Source: CAMXAS01 sp964442435 (GTDB lineage Bacteria > Bacteroidota > Bacteroidia > Bacteroidales > P3). Taken from it: a stretch of 26,917 nucleotides of DNA. Of this stretch, positions 13,622 to 22,412 are shown piece by piece. Every line of letters begins with the position of its first letter. Within the stretch, counting starts at the first letter, position 1. The translations under genes were made by a program, and so were the position numbers. The notes below the pieces were generated by a model, which saw only the letters and a list, made by a program, of their open reading frames with translations, had not been told where the DNA came from and made no database searches. The stretch lies in contig CAYTZG010000024.1 of assembly GCA_964442435.1 (NCBI GenBank), positions 1 through 26,917 of the forward strand, in the 5' to 3' direction.

Positions 13622-15538
13622 TTATTCGTTCATCGACAGCAGGAATTCTTCGTTCGTGCGCGTCTGGGGCACTTTCGTGCGCAGCAGTTCCATCACTTCC
13701 ACCGGCGTCATGTCGGCCATGTGGTTGCGCAGAATCCATACCTTCTGCAGCGTCTCCTTGTCTTGCAACAGGTCGTCGCGGCGCGTGCTCGACGAAACGA
13801 TGTCGATGGCCGGGAAAATGCGCTTGTTCGAAATCTTTCTGTCCAGCTGTATTTCCATGTTGCCCGTACCCTTGAACTCTTCGAAAATCACCTCGTCCAT
13901 ACGCGAGTTGGTTTCGGTCAGGGCCGTGGCCACAATCGTGAGCGAGCCGCCGTTTTCGATGTTACGCGCCGCGCCGAAGAAGCGTTTGGGCTTTTGCAGG
14001 GCGTTGGCTTCCACACCGCCGGAGAGCACCTTGCCCGAGGCGGGGCTTACCGTATTGTAGGCGCGTGCCAGACGTGTGATGGAGTCAAGCACAATCAATA
14101 CGTCCTGACCGCATTCCACCAAACGTTTGGCTTTTTCCAACACGATGTTGGCGATTTTGACGTGCTTTTCGGCCGGTTCGTCAAACGTGGACGAAATGAC
14201 TTCCGCCCTTACGCTGCGCTGCATATCGGTCACTTCCTCCGGACGTTCGTCTATCAGCAGGATAATCATATAGACTTCCGGGTGGTTGTACGAAATGGCG
14301 TTGGCCAATTCCTTCAACAGTACGGTTTTACCGGTTTTAGGCGGCGCGACGATCAAACCGCGCTGCCCCTTGCCAATGGGCGTAAACATATCCATCAGGC
14401 GCATCGACAGCGAGTGGTCGGGCGCGCCGGTCAATTTGAATTTCTCTTCGGGGAACAGCGGCGTCAAGTGGTCGAACGCGATGCGGTCGCGGATGTCTTC
14501 AGGCTTGCAGCCGTTGATGGAGAGCAGTTTCCCCATCGGGAAATATTTTTCGCCCTCGCGCGGCGGCCGTACCGTACATTCAATCGTGTCACCGGTCTTG
14601 AGGCCGAGCGAACGGATTTGCTGCGGGGAAATATATACATCGTCGGGCGAGTTGAGGTAATTGTAATCGGAGGAGCGCAGGAAGCCGAAGCCGTCCGGCA
14701 TCGTTTCCAAAACCCCTTCGTAGCTTACGAAATTCTCGAAATTATAGGCGAAATCGTTGTTGCGGTTCTGATAGTCGCCCCGCGCCTGCGGATAGTCGTT
14801 GCGGACGGGCGCATAGTCGCGGTTACCGTAGCGGTTGTAGCCGGCCTGCGGTTCCGCCTGCGGCATGGCTTCCATATCGGGCATGGGCGTGTTGTCGCTG
14901 TCCTCTTCGCCGATATTGCCCCACATGGCCGTTTCGTCCATCTGGGCCGTGGGCGTCGGCGCGGGTTGCGCGGCGGTCATCGGCTTGGGCATGAACGTGT
15001 CGGGTTCTTCCACCGGACGGGCGGGCGGAGCGGGCATTTCGAAACGGTCGACGTTGGGGTCGGCGGGCGCCACCGGTATCGGTTTGCCGATGGGCGTGGC
15101 GGTCGGCGTGGCGATGCGTTTGGTCGGGTTGGAGGAAGCCGCCGGCGTGTCGCTGATGCGCGTGCGCCGTTTGAGGATGGGCGCGCTCAATACCGGTACG
15201 TCTTCCGTTGTTTCGATGGGACGGCCGTTCTCGTCCTTGGGCTTGTTGCGGCTGCCTTTCGGACGGCCTCTTTTGCGTTTCACTTCACCGCCTTCGCCTT
15301 CGGTTTGGGCGGTCGGCGCGGCATCGGCAGCCGGCGCGGCGGTCGGTTCCGCGGCCGGTTGCACCGGGTTGGCGGTTGCCTCCGCTTTTTTGCGGACTTC
15401 ATCCAGCGCCTGAGCGTCCAATATCTTGTAAATTAAATCGGTTCGGGCTAATTTTTCGAAATTCTTAAGGTTGAACCGCCGCGCCGTATCATTCAATTCG
15501 GCGGCGCTCATTGCGTTCAGATCCAAAATATTAAGCAT
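13622..15538 (-). CDS. rho: Transcription termination factor Rho with long N-terminal insertion
   Basis: Hexameric RNA-dependent ATPase/translocase that terminates transcription. Residues 1-50 form the Rho N-terminal helical domain (LNILDLNAMSAAELNDTARR). Residues about 52-270 are a low-complexity insertion rich in Pro, Ala, Thr, Arg and acidic residues, including an AT-hook-like KRKRGRPKGS (87-96) and an Asn/Tyr/Arg-rich part (about 230-268). The RNA-binding cold-shock domain is at about 275-340 (GFGFLRSSDYNYL). The ATPase core follows: Walker A APPKTGKT (398-405), Walker B VLIVLDS (480-486), and the Q and R loops at about 500-540. At 638 residues it is much longer than E. coli Rho (419), all of it from the insertion. 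It is first in an operon with ispE. A -7-like element lies at 15623-15630. Confidence 0.95.
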   Translation of the reverse strand: MLNILDLNAMSAAELNDTARRFNLKNFEKLARTDLIYKILDAQALDEVRKKAEATANPVQPAAEPTAAPAADAAPTAQTEGEGGEVKRKRGRPKGSRNKPKDENGRPIETTEDVPVLSAPILKRRTRISDTPAASSNPTKRIATPTATPIGKPIPVAPADPNVDRFEMPAPPARPVEEPDTFMPKPMTAAQPAPTPTAQMDETAMWGNIGEEDSDNTPMPDMEAMPQAEPQAGYNRYGNRDYAPVRNDYPQARGDYQNRNNDFAYNFENFVSYEGVLETMPDGFGFLRSSDYNYLNSPDDVYISPQQIRSLGLKTGDTIECTVRPPREGEKYFPMGKLLSINGCKPEDIRDRIAFDHLTPLFPEEKFKLTGAPDHSLSMRLMDMFTPIGKGQRGLIVAPPKTGKTVLLKELANAISYNHPEVYMIILLIDERPEEVTDMQRSVRAEVISSTFDEPAEKHVKIANIVLEKAKRLVECGQDVLIVLDSITRLARAYNTVSPASGKVLSGGVEANALQKPKRFFGAARNIENGGSLTIVATALTETNSRMDEVIFEEFKGTGNMEIQLDRKISNKRIFPAIDIVSSSTRRDDLLQDKETLQKVWILRNHMADMTPVEVMELLRTKVPQTRTNEEFLLSMNE

Positions 15539-15622
15539 AAAATAGGAAATTGATTAGAAAATGACTTCAGTTTATAATAATGGGGTCAGTGGGCGAACTT
15601 GGCGAACGGCCAATGATGAATG

Positions 15623-15630
15623 CAAAGATA
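15623..15630 (-). promoter_or_regulatory. Possible -7 element for rho-ispE
   Basis: Minus-strand TATCTTTG fits TAnnTTTG. The region about 20 bases upstream holds only imperfect TTTG matches. It would give a leader of about 80 bases before the rho ATG at 15538. The rest of the 184-base divergent gap (15539-15722) shows no other clear signal. Confidence 0.4.
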
Positions 15631-15722
15631 CGAATATTTTTTGAAAAAGAAAGCCTGTCGGAAATGAAAAAAATGCGTACCTTTACCCTCTTGTAATCAA
15701 GGCTTGAAAATTTGATGTCATT

Positions 15723-16208
15723 ATGATACAACGCATTCAGTCACTGTACTTATTGCTGGCGATGACCGCCCTTTCGATGATGTTCTTTTTTCCGCTCGCC
15801 GTCGTGAACCCGTTGGGCGACGCACCCTCGTATCTGAATCTGACGGGTGTGAGCGGCTTTATGGAGGCTTACAAAGGGGCGACCCCGTGGTTCATCGGCT
15901 TTACCGTTTTGACGGTGCTGCTGTTGGGCGGCATGGCGTTCATCCTGTTTTCGTACAAGCATCGGCCGCGGCAGATGAAGTGGGCGCGTATCGTCTCGCT
16001 CGTGCTCGTGCTGTTCGTGGGGTTGATGCTTTTGGGGTTGGATAAGGCGGCGGCCGGTATGTTCCCCGGACGTGATTGGGAAGTGTCGCTCGTGCAATAC
16101 CGCTGGGCGGTCTATATGCCGTTGGTGTCGCTCGTCTTTATGGGGCTCGCGTTGCGGGGCATCCGTCACGACGAGGAATTGGTGCGTTCGTCCGACCGTT
16201 TGCGTTAA
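15723..16208 (+). CDS. DUF4293 family membrane protein
   Basis: Small inner-membrane protein of a family largely confined to Bacteroidota, function unknown. The 161 residues start with the characteristic MIQRIQSLYLLLA and end with RGIRHDEELVRSSDRLR, the conserved cytoplasmic tail. Four hydrophobic segments are visible (about 8-27, 55-76, 87-106, 127-145). It stands divergent from rho. Its TAA stop is immediately followed by the ATG of the phosphoesterase gene, indicating coupled translation. A conserved neighbourhood with rho and spoT-like genes is a plausible hint of a housekeeping role, but I cannot assign one. Confidence 0.87.
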   Translation: MIQRIQSLYLLLAMTALSMMFFFPLAVVNPLGDAPSYLNLTGVSGFMEAYKGATPWFIGFTVLTVLLLGGMAFILFSYKHRPRQMKWARIVSLVLVLFVGLMLLGLDKAAAGMFPGRDWEVSLVQYRWAVYMPLVSLVFMGLALRGIRHDEELVRSSDRLR

Positions 16209-16700
16209 ATGAAACGGGTGGGCGTCATATCCGATACGCACGGCAGCGTTTCGACCGAGATACAGGCGTTTCTGCAAGCCTGCGACGAGGTCTGGCACGC
16301 CGGCGACGTGGGCAATGAACCCACGTTGGACGCTTGGCTACGGTTCAAGCCGTTGACGGCCGTCTATGGCAATATAGACGATTGGCGCGTGCGTGCCCGG
16401 CTGTCGGAAGTGGCCGTGTTCCAATGCGAGGACTGCAAGGTCATGATGACGCACATAGGCGGCTATCCCGCGCATTACGCGCCCGGCATCGTGGCGCGGC
16501 TGCGGCAGGAGAAACCCGACATTTTCGTGGCGGGGCACTCGCATATCCTTAAGGTCATGCGGGACGAGGCGCACGGCTTGATGTATTTCAATCCCGGCGC
16601 GGCCGGCGATTCGGGTTTCCACAAGCTCAAGACGGCCCTGCGCTTCAAGATAGACGGCAAGCGGCTCTACGATCTGGAGGTGTTTGAAATGCCGCGATGA
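16209..16700 (+). CDS. YfcE/MJ0936-type metallophosphoesterase
   Basis: Predicted two-metal phosphodiesterase of the calcineurin-like superfamily, YfcE branch. All metal ligands are in place: D9 and H11 (SDTHG), D33 (HAGDVG), N55 (YGNID), H82 (MTHIGG), H110 and H112 (AGHSH). The length (163) matches the family. YfcE relatives hydrolyse artificial phosphodiesters; the physiological substrate is not known. It begins directly after the stop of the DUF4293 gene and precedes the (p)ppGpp enzyme by 65 bases. Confidence 0.92.
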   Translation: MKRVGVISDTHGSVSTEIQAFLQACDEVWHAGDVGNEPTLDAWLRFKPLTAVYGNIDDWRVRARLSEVAVFQCEDCKVMMTHIGGYPAHYAPGIVARLRQEKPDIFVAGHSHILKVMRDEAHGLMYFNPGAAGDSGFHKLKTALRFKIDGKRLYDLEVFEMPR

Positions 16701-16702
16701 TG

Positions 16703-16726
16703 CGGGCGCGCCCGTAGGGTCACCCG
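16703..16726. promoter_or_regulatory. GC-rich palindromes in the phosphoesterase-spoT gap
   Basis: A perfect 12-bp palindrome, CGGGCGCGCCCG (16703-16714), is followed two bases later by GGGT-C-ACCC (16717-16725). No T run follows, so this is not a standard terminator. It could be an RNA hairpin that lowers read-through or a binding site ahead of the spoT ribosome-binding site (AGGAG, 16753-16757). Confidence 0.35.
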
Positions 16727-16765
16727 AAATAAAAGAAAGAAAAGCGAAACAGAGGAGAGACAAGG

Positions 16766-19012
16766 ATGTATGTGATAGACGAAGCACGCGAAAAGCGGGA
16801 GATACAGGAAAAGTATGAAACGATTTTCCGTTATTTCCGCCGCGACATCAGCGAACAGGAACGTACCGACATCCAAAATGCGTTCGAACTGGCCGTTTCC
16901 GCGCATGCCAATACGCGGCGCAAGTCGGGCGAACCCTATATCTTCCATCCGTTGGAGGTGGCGCGTATCGTGGTGGCCGACATCGGCCTGGGGCCTACGG
17001 CCGTGGTCTGCGCCCTGTTGCACGACGTGGTGGAGGATACCGAATACACGCTTTCGGACATAGAGGAACGCTTCGGGGCTTCGGTGGCGCGGATTGTGGA
17101 CGGGCTGACGAAAATAGACACCATTTTCGACCAAGACCAGACGGTTTCGTTGCAGGCCGAGAATTTCAAGAAGATTCTGTTCACATTGTCGGACGACGTG
17201 CGCGTTATCCTCATCAAGCTGGCCGACCGTTTGCACAATATGCGGACGCTCGACTCCATGGCCAAGGACAAGCAGCTCAAGATTTCGTCCGAAACCATCA
17301 ATATCTATGTGCCTTTGGCGCATCGGCTCGGTTTGTTCTCCATCAAGAGCGAACTTGAGGATTTGGCGTTGAAATACACCGAGCCTGAAATATATACCAG
17401 TATCGCCAACAAAATCAAGGAAACCGAATCGGAGCGCGCGCGTTTCATCAATGAGTTCGTTGCGCCCATCCGCAAGCGCCTTGACGAATCCTATCTGCAG
17501 TTTTCCATTACCGGCCGCGTCAAGTCCATCTGTTCCATCTGGGGCAAGATGAAGAAGAAGGGCGTGCCGTTCGAGGAAGTCTATGACCTGTTTGCGATAC
17601 GCATCGTGCTGGATTCGCCCATCGAAAAGGAAAAGGACGACTGCTACAAGGTTTATTCGCTCGTCACGGGGCTTTACCGCCCCAATCCGGCGCGCTTGCG
17701 CGACTGGATCGCCAGTCCGAAGGCCAACGGCTACGAGGCGTTGCATACCACGGTCATGAGCCATACGGGGCGTTGGGTCGAGGTGCAGATTCGCTCCCGC
17801 CGTATGGACGAAATTGCCGAAAAGGGCTATGCCGCGCATTGGAAATACAAGAACGAGGGCGTTATTCCTAAGGATTCGGGCTTGGATCTTTGGCTCGGCA
17901 AAATCCGCGAGATGCTGGAGCAGGCCGACGAAAAGAGCGCGCTCAACTTCCTGCGCGACTTCCGCCTCAATTTCTTCGCCGGCGAGATATATGTATATAC
18001 TCCTAAGGGTGAGTTGAAGACGCTACCGGCCGGCGCCACGGTGCTGGACTTCGCGTTCCATATCCATTCCGATATCGGGCTGTCGGTCATCGGCGCCAAG
18101 GTGAACCACAAGCTGGAGCCTATCAACCACCCGCTCAAAAACGGCGATCAGGTCGAAATCATCACGTCCAAGACGCAGCAACCCAAGGAAGAATGGTTGC
18201 AGTATGTGGTTTCTTCGCGGGCCAAGTCGAGTATACGGCAATGGTTGCGCGACGAACACGCGCGCTATTTCAACGAGGGGCGGGCCTTGGTCAAGGGTTG
18301 GATGGAAGCCGTGCCCGTGCCGTTCAACGACGAAATGGAACATCGGCTCATGCAGGGTCTGGCGGTGCTGAACCGCTCGCGTCTCTACTACGAGGCGGCC
18401 ATCGGCCATTTTTCGGAAGCCGATATCCGGCGCGTGTTCAAGGCCGACGAAAAGCACGGCAACTGGTTTACGAATCTGTTCCGCACCTCGCCCAAAGGCA
18501 AGGAAATCGACTTGCAGGACGCCTTGCAGGAACAGGTGGCAAACAAGCCTGAAACGCTGTTGTTGGGCGAGGAAATCCACAAGCTGCGCTATTATGTGTC
18601 CGATTGCTGCCACCCGATTCCGGGCGACGACGTGGTGGGCATCATGATGCCGAACAAGGGCATAGAGGTGCACCGCACGAACTGCCCGCGCGGCATAGAA
18701 CTCATGTCGCAGTACGGCAACCGCATCGTCAAGGCCAAATGGAAGAAAGACCAGGCCGTGACGTTCCTCACGGGGCTGAGCCTGCACGGTTTCGACCGGG
18801 TGGGGCTCATCAAGGACGTGGTGGAAATCCTGTCGGGCGAAGACAAGGTCAATATGCGTTCGCTCACGTTCACGGCATCGGAGGGGATGTTTACGGGCAA
18901 AATCATGCTCTATATCGGCGACACGCTGCATCTGCGCCAGATTATCGATCGGCTTGGCGCGGTGGAGGGGCTGGAGAAGATAGAACGCATCGACCATGCC
19001 GAGGGCGAATGA
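16766..19012 (+). CDS. Bifunctional (p)ppGpp synthetase/hydrolase, RelA/SpoT family
   Basis: Stringent-response enzyme of 748 residues with the complete long-RSH layout. The hydrolase HD domain (about 45-195) has H61, HD at 86-87, ED at 90-91 and DRLHNMRT (153-160), so hydrolase activity is expected. The synthetase domain (about 245-355) has GRVKSICSIWGKM, VYDLFAIRIV, SPKANGYEALHT and VEVQIRS. A TGS domain (about 406-470) follows, then a helical and cysteine-containing region (YVSDCCHPIPGDD), and a C-terminal ACT domain from LHGFDRVGLIKDVV. With both halves intact it fits the bifunctional Rel/SpoT type, not a hydrolase-dead RelA. An AGGAG precedes the ATG. ackA follows after 39 bases. Confidence 0.95.
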   Translation: MYVIDEAREKREIQEKYETIFRYFRRDISEQERTDIQNAFELAVSAHANTRRKSGEPYIFHPLEVARIVVADIGLGPTAVVCALLHDVVEDTEYTLSDIEERFGASVARIVDGLTKIDTIFDQDQTVSLQAENFKKILFTLSDDVRVILIKLADRLHNMRTLDSMAKDKQLKISSETINIYVPLAHRLGLFSIKSELEDLALKYTEPEIYTSIANKIKETESERARFINEFVAPIRKRLDESYLQFSITGRVKSICSIWGKMKKKGVPFEEVYDLFAIRIVLDSPIEKEKDDCYKVYSLVTGLYRPNPARLRDWIASPKANGYEALHTTVMSHTGRWVEVQIRSRRMDEIAEKGYAAHWKYKNEGVIPKDSGLDLWLGKIREMLEQADEKSALNFLRDFRLNFFAGEIYVYTPKGELKTLPAGATVLDFAFHIHSDIGLSVIGAKVNHKLEPINHPLKNGDQVEIITSKTQQPKEEWLQYVVSSRAKSSIRQWLRDEHARYFNEGRALVKGWMEAVPVPFNDEMEHRLMQGLAVLNRSRLYYEAAIGHFSEADIRRVFKADEKHGNWFTNLFRTSPKGKEIDLQDALQEQVANKPETLLLGEEIHKLRYYVSDCCHPIPGDDVVGIMMPNKGIEVHRTNCPRGIELMSQYGNRIVKAKWKKDQAVTFLTGLSLHGFDRVGLIKDVVEILSGEDKVNMRSLTFTASEGMFTGKIMLYIGDTLHLRQIIDRLGAVEGLEKIERIDHAEGE

Positions 19013-19051
19013 GCTATTTTATAAGGAATAAATAAAAACATCAGATATACC

Positions 19052-20257
19052 ATGAAAATCTTAGTATTGAACTGCGGGAGTTCGTCTATCAAGTATCAGT
19101 TGATAGAGATGAAGTCCGAGGAAGAAACCGATTTGTTGGCCAAGGGTTTGGTGGAACGCATCGGTCTGGACCATGCCGACCTGACGCATCAGGCCAAGGG
19201 CAAGGATAAACTCAAGGTCAGCAAGCCGGTGTCCGACCATGCCGAGGGCATCAACTGGGTGCTCGAATATCTCGTGCATCCGCAACACGGCGTTATCAAG
19301 GACGTGGCCGAAATAGGGGCCGTCGGCCACCGGGTGGCGCACGGCGGCGAGAAGTTCAAGGAAAGCGTATTGGTCAACGCCGAGGTCATGGCCGACTTGG
19401 AAGCCTGCGTGCCGCTCGCGCCGCTGCACAACCCGGCCAACCTGAAAGGCATCACGTCGATGCAGGCCCTGTTGCCTAATGTGCCGCAGTGCGCCGTATT
19501 CGATACGTCGTTCCATCAGACGATGCCCGACTACGCCTATATGTACGGCATTCCCTACGAATATTATGAGAAGAAGCGGATGCGCCGCTACGGCTTCCAC
19601 GGCACGAGCCACCGCTTTGTGGCGCAGAAAGCCTGCCGCATGACGGGCATGGACATCAACAAGACGCGCATCATCTCCTGCCACTTGGGCAACGGCGCCT
19701 CGATAGCGGCCGTTCAAAACGGCAAGTCGGTGGATACGTCGATGGGCTATACGCCCGTAGAGGGTCTGCTTATGGGCACGCGGACGGGCGATTTGGACTT
19801 GGGCGTGGTGCTGACCATCATGCAGGACGAACACCTGACGCCCGACCAGGCCACGGCCTTGTTCAACAAGAAAAGCGGTATGCAGGGCGTTTCGGGCGTT
19901 TCCTCCGATATGCGCGACCTGTGGGCGGCGGCCGATTCCGGCAACGACCGCGCGCGTCTGGCTTTGGATATGTTCATCTACCGCGTTAAGAAATACGTCG
20001 GCGCGTATGCGGCGGCGATGGGCGGCGCCGACATCATCCTGTTTACGGGCGGCATAGGCGAAAACGACTTCCACGTCCGCGCGCGGGTTTGCGAAGGCTT
20101 GGAATACATGGGCGTTTCGCTCGACAAGAAGGTCAACGACGGCTTGCGCGGCGAAGACACGGTGCTTTCCACGCCCGATTCCAAAGTGAAGGTGCTGTTG
20201 GTAAGCACGGACGAAGAAAAGGTTATCGCCACCGACACCTATCGGCTTATTCGTTAG
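19052..20257 (+). CDS. ackA: Acetate kinase
   Basis: Interconverts acetyl phosphate plus ADP with acetate plus ATP, the energy-conserving last step of acetate fermentation. The protein is 401 residues with family signatures LNCGSSSIKYQL (6-17) and RRYGFHGTSHRFV (178-190). Expected active-site residues are N7, R94 (GHRVAHGG), D151 (DTSFH), H183, R244 (MGTRTGD) and a late Glu in STDEEKVIA. The FTGGIGEN nucleotide-binding motif is also present. The usual partner phosphotransacetylase gene (pta) is not next to it; lpdA follows after 42 bases. No promoter is evident in the short gap after spoT, so read-through from spoT is likely. Confidence 0.96.
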   Translation: MKILVLNCGSSSIKYQLIEMKSEEETDLLAKGLVERIGLDHADLTHQAKGKDKLKVSKPVSDHAEGINWVLEYLVHPQHGVIKDVAEIGAVGHRVAHGGEKFKESVLVNAEVMADLEACVPLAPLHNPANLKGITSMQALLPNVPQCAVFDTSFHQTMPDYAYMYGIPYEYYEKKRMRRYGFHGTSHRFVAQKACRMTGMDINKTRIISCHLGNGASIAAVQNGKSVDTSMGYTPVEGLLMGTRTGDLDLGVVLTIMQDEHLTPDQATALFNKKSGMQGVSGVSSDMRDLWAAADSGNDRARLALDMFIYRVKKYVGAYAAAMGGADIILFTGGIGENDFHVRARVCEGLEYMGVSLDKKVNDGLRGEDTVLSTPDSKVKVLLVSTDEEKVIATDTYRLIR

Positions 20258-20299
20258 GGCAGGGCGAAACGGTATATAAACCAAAAAAAGGACAAAGAT

Positions 20300-21691
20300 A
20301 TGACAGCATACGATATCGTCGTTGTGGGCAGCGGCCCCGGCGGCTATGTGGCGGCCATCCGCGCCGCGCAATTGGGATTCAAGACGGCCGTGGTGGAACG
20401 CGCCGAACTGGGCGGCATCTGCCTGAACTGGGGCTGTATTCCCACCAAGGCCTTGTTGAAGAGCGCCGAAGTGTTTACCCATGTCAAACACGCCGCGCAA
20501 TATGGCGTCGTGGCCGGGGATTTCAAGCCCGACATGGCGGCCATCGTGGCGCGCAGCCGTGGTGTGGCCGAAACGATGAGCAAGGGCATTGCCTATCTGC
20601 TCAACAAAAACAAAGTGGACGTCGTTGCCGGCGAAGGGCGCGTCAAGCCCGGCAAGCAGGTGGAAGTGCGCCTGAACAGCGGCGAAACCGAGACGTTGGA
20701 GGCCAAGCACATCATTTTGGCCACGGGTGCGCGCAGCCGTCAGGTGCCGACCCTTCCGCAGGACGGCCGCAAGATTATCGGCTACCGCGAAGCCTTGGTG
20801 CTGGATCATCTGCCGGCGCGCATGGTGGTGGTGGGCTCCGGGGCCATCGGCTCCGAGTTCGCTCATTTCTATCAGAGCCTCGGCACGCAGGTTACGCTTA
20901 TCGAATTCATGCCGGCCGTGGTGCCGGTCGAAGACGCCGACGTTTCGGCGCAGCTGGCGCGTTGCTTCAAGAAAAACGGCATGAAGGTGCTCACGGGCAC
21001 GACCGTTGAGAAGGTGGATACGACGGGCGAGGGCTGTAAGGTGTATGTTACGTCCAAGAAGGGCGAGGAAGTCATCGAGACCGATATCGTGCTGTCGGCC
21101 GTGGGCGTTGTGACCAACGTGGAGAACATCGGCTTGGAAGAATGCGGCATTGCCGTGGAGCGCGGCAAGGTGCAGGTGGACGAATACTACCGCACGTCGG
21201 TAGAGGGCTACTATGCCATCGGCGACATCGTGCCGGGGCAGGCGCTGGCGCACGTGGCTTCGCATGAGGCCTTGATTTGCGTGGAACATATCGCGGGGCT
21301 GAACCCCAAGCCGCTGGATTACGGCAAGGTGCCGGGTTGTACGTACACGACGCCGGAAGTGGCCTCCATCGGGCTCAACGAGCAGAAAGCCACCGAAGCC
21401 GGCTACGAACTCAAAATAGGCAAGTTCCCGTTTACGGCGTCCGGCAAGGCGACGGCGGGCGGCCTGCGCGACGGCTTCGTCAAGGTGATTTTCGACGCCA
21501 AGACCGACAAGATGCTGGGTTGCCACCTGATTGGCGACCACGTGACCGAAATGATAGGCGAGGCGTTGATGATTATGGAAAAGGGCATTACGGGCCCCGA
21601 AATCATCCATGCCGTCCATCCGCACCCGAGTATGTCGGAAGGCATGATGGAGGCGGTGGCCATCGCTTACGGCGAATGTGTACACGTATAG
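20300..21691 (+). CDS. lpdA: Dihydrolipoyl dehydrogenase (E3)
   Basis: FAD-dependent enzyme that re-oxidises dihydrolipoyl groups with NAD+. The FAD-binding GSGPGGYVAAIRA (10-22), the redox-active disulfide GGICLNWGC (C41, C46), the second Rossmann motif VVGSGAIGSEFA, and the C-terminal dimer-interface dyad HPHPSMSE (H442, E447) are all present. Length 463 is standard. AAGGA stands 7-11 bases before the ATG. No E1 or E2 gene is adjacent, and KorAB already covers 2-oxoacid oxidation. This E3 may therefore serve the glycine cleavage system or a branched-chain complex elsewhere. rfbC follows 11 bases after the stop. Confidence 0.96.
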   Translation: MTAYDIVVVGSGPGGYVAAIRAAQLGFKTAVVERAELGGICLNWGCIPTKALLKSAEVFTHVKHAAQYGVVAGDFKPDMAAIVARSRGVAETMSKGIAYLLNKNKVDVVAGEGRVKPGKQVEVRLNSGETETLEAKHIILATGARSRQVPTLPQDGRKIIGYREALVLDHLPARMVVVGSGAIGSEFAHFYQSLGTQVTLIEFMPAVVPVEDADVSAQLARCFKKNGMKVLTGTTVEKVDTTGEGCKVYVTSKKGEEVIETDIVLSAVGVVTNVENIGLEECGIAVERGKVQVDEYYRTSVEGYYAIGDIVPGQALAHVASHEALICVEHIAGLNPKPLDYGKVPGCTYTTPEVASIGLNEQKATEAGYELKIGKFPFTASGKATAGGLRDGFVKVIFDAKTDKMLGCHLIGDHVTEMIGEALMIMEKGITGPEIIHAVHPHPSMSEGMMEAVAIAYGECVHV

Positions 21692-21702
21692 ATTCTTAGA
21701 AG

Positions 21703-22266
21703 ATGGAAATCAAACAGACGGATATTCCGGGGCTGCTGTTGTTGCGGCCCCGGGTTTTCGGCGACGCCCGCGGCTATTTTATGGAGAGTTACGCCAAGCG
21801 GACGTGGGAAGCCGCCGGTTTGCACGCCGAGTTCGTGCAGGACAACGAGTCGTGCTCTGCCAAAGGCGTGTTGCGCGGCCTGCATTTTCAGACGCCGCCG
21901 CAGGCGCAGGCCAAGCTTGTGCGCGTGGTGCGGGGGGCGGTTTGGGATGTGGCCGTCGATTTGCGGGTGGGGTCGCCCACCTACGGACGGTGGTATGGTG
22001 TGGAGCTGAACGCCGACGAGAAATGGCAGTTCTTTCTGCCGGCCGGTATGGCGCACGGTTTTCTGAGCCTGTGCGACGATACGGTTTTCGCTTATAAGGT
22101 CACGGCACCTTACGCGCCCGAAACGGAGGGCGGTTTGCCGTGGAACGATGCCGACCTGCGCATTGACTGGCCGTTGGCCGCTTATGGCATCGACAAGCCG
22201 TTGCTTTCGCCCAAAGACGAGGTCTATGCCCCGTTCAAGGACTTCCGCAGCCGGTTTACGTTCTGA
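21703..22266 (+). CDS. rfbC: dTDP-4-dehydrorhamnose 3,5-epimerase
   Basis: Cupin-fold epimerase that inverts C3 and C5 of dTDP-4-keto-6-deoxyglucose on the way to dTDP-L-rhamnose, a precursor of surface polysaccharide. The protein is 187 residues. VLRGLHFQ holds the catalytic base H61, and FAYKVTAPYAPETEGG holds Y131, the expected acid. K71 and D86 line the same pocket in family structures. rfbA, rfbB and rfbD are not in this window, so the pathway is split. It sits as the last gene of the plus-strand run behind lpdA (11-base gap). Closely related 3-epimerases for other deoxy sugars look similar, so the exact product is slightly uncertain. Confidence 0.92.
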   Translation: MEIKQTDIPGLLLLRPRVFGDARGYFMESYAKRTWEAAGLHAEFVQDNESCSAKGVLRGLHFQTPPQAQAKLVRVVRGAVWDVAVDLRVGSPTYGRWYGVELNADEKWQFFLPAGMAHGFLSLCDDTVFAYKVTAPYAPETEGGLPWNDADLRIDWPLAAYGIDKPLLSPKDEVYAPFKDFRSRFTF

Positions 22267-22314
22267 GATAATATAGGTTGATAATCAATTCTATATCTGT
22301 TTATCGTTTGTTTG

Positions 22315-22367
22315 TGTCCTAAAAAAAAGGACAAAAATTAAATATTTGTCCTGAAATTTAGGACAAA
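22315..22367. repeat. Four alternating TGTCCT/AGGACA half-sites
   Basis: The convergent gap after rfbC holds TGTCCT (22315-22320), AGGACAAA (22328-22335), TTTGTCCT (22345-22352) and AGGACAAA (22360-22367). Neighbours form perfect inverted repeats with 7-9 base spacers in an AT-rich setting, and each can pair with either neighbour. This could be a multi-site operator, alternative hairpins in a 3' UTR, or a remnant of a mobile-element end. No T run follows. The role is unknown. Confidence 0.6.
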
Positions 22368-22412
22368 ATTGAATGCCGGCTTGGCGTTGGCTGTTGTATA
22401 AGTGATGGGCCG

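Noticed and set aside
13328..15436. 702-codon plus-strand open frame
   Set aside because: Lies opposite rho and ispE. Low-complexity Arg/Gly/His/Val product with no recognisable motif; a shadow of real genes.
19061..21685. 874-codon open frame on the minus strand
   Set aside because: Antisense to ackA and lpdA, whose catalytic motifs are all intact. The translation is rich in His, Arg, Ala and Val with no domain, as expected from the complement of GC-rich codon-biased genes.
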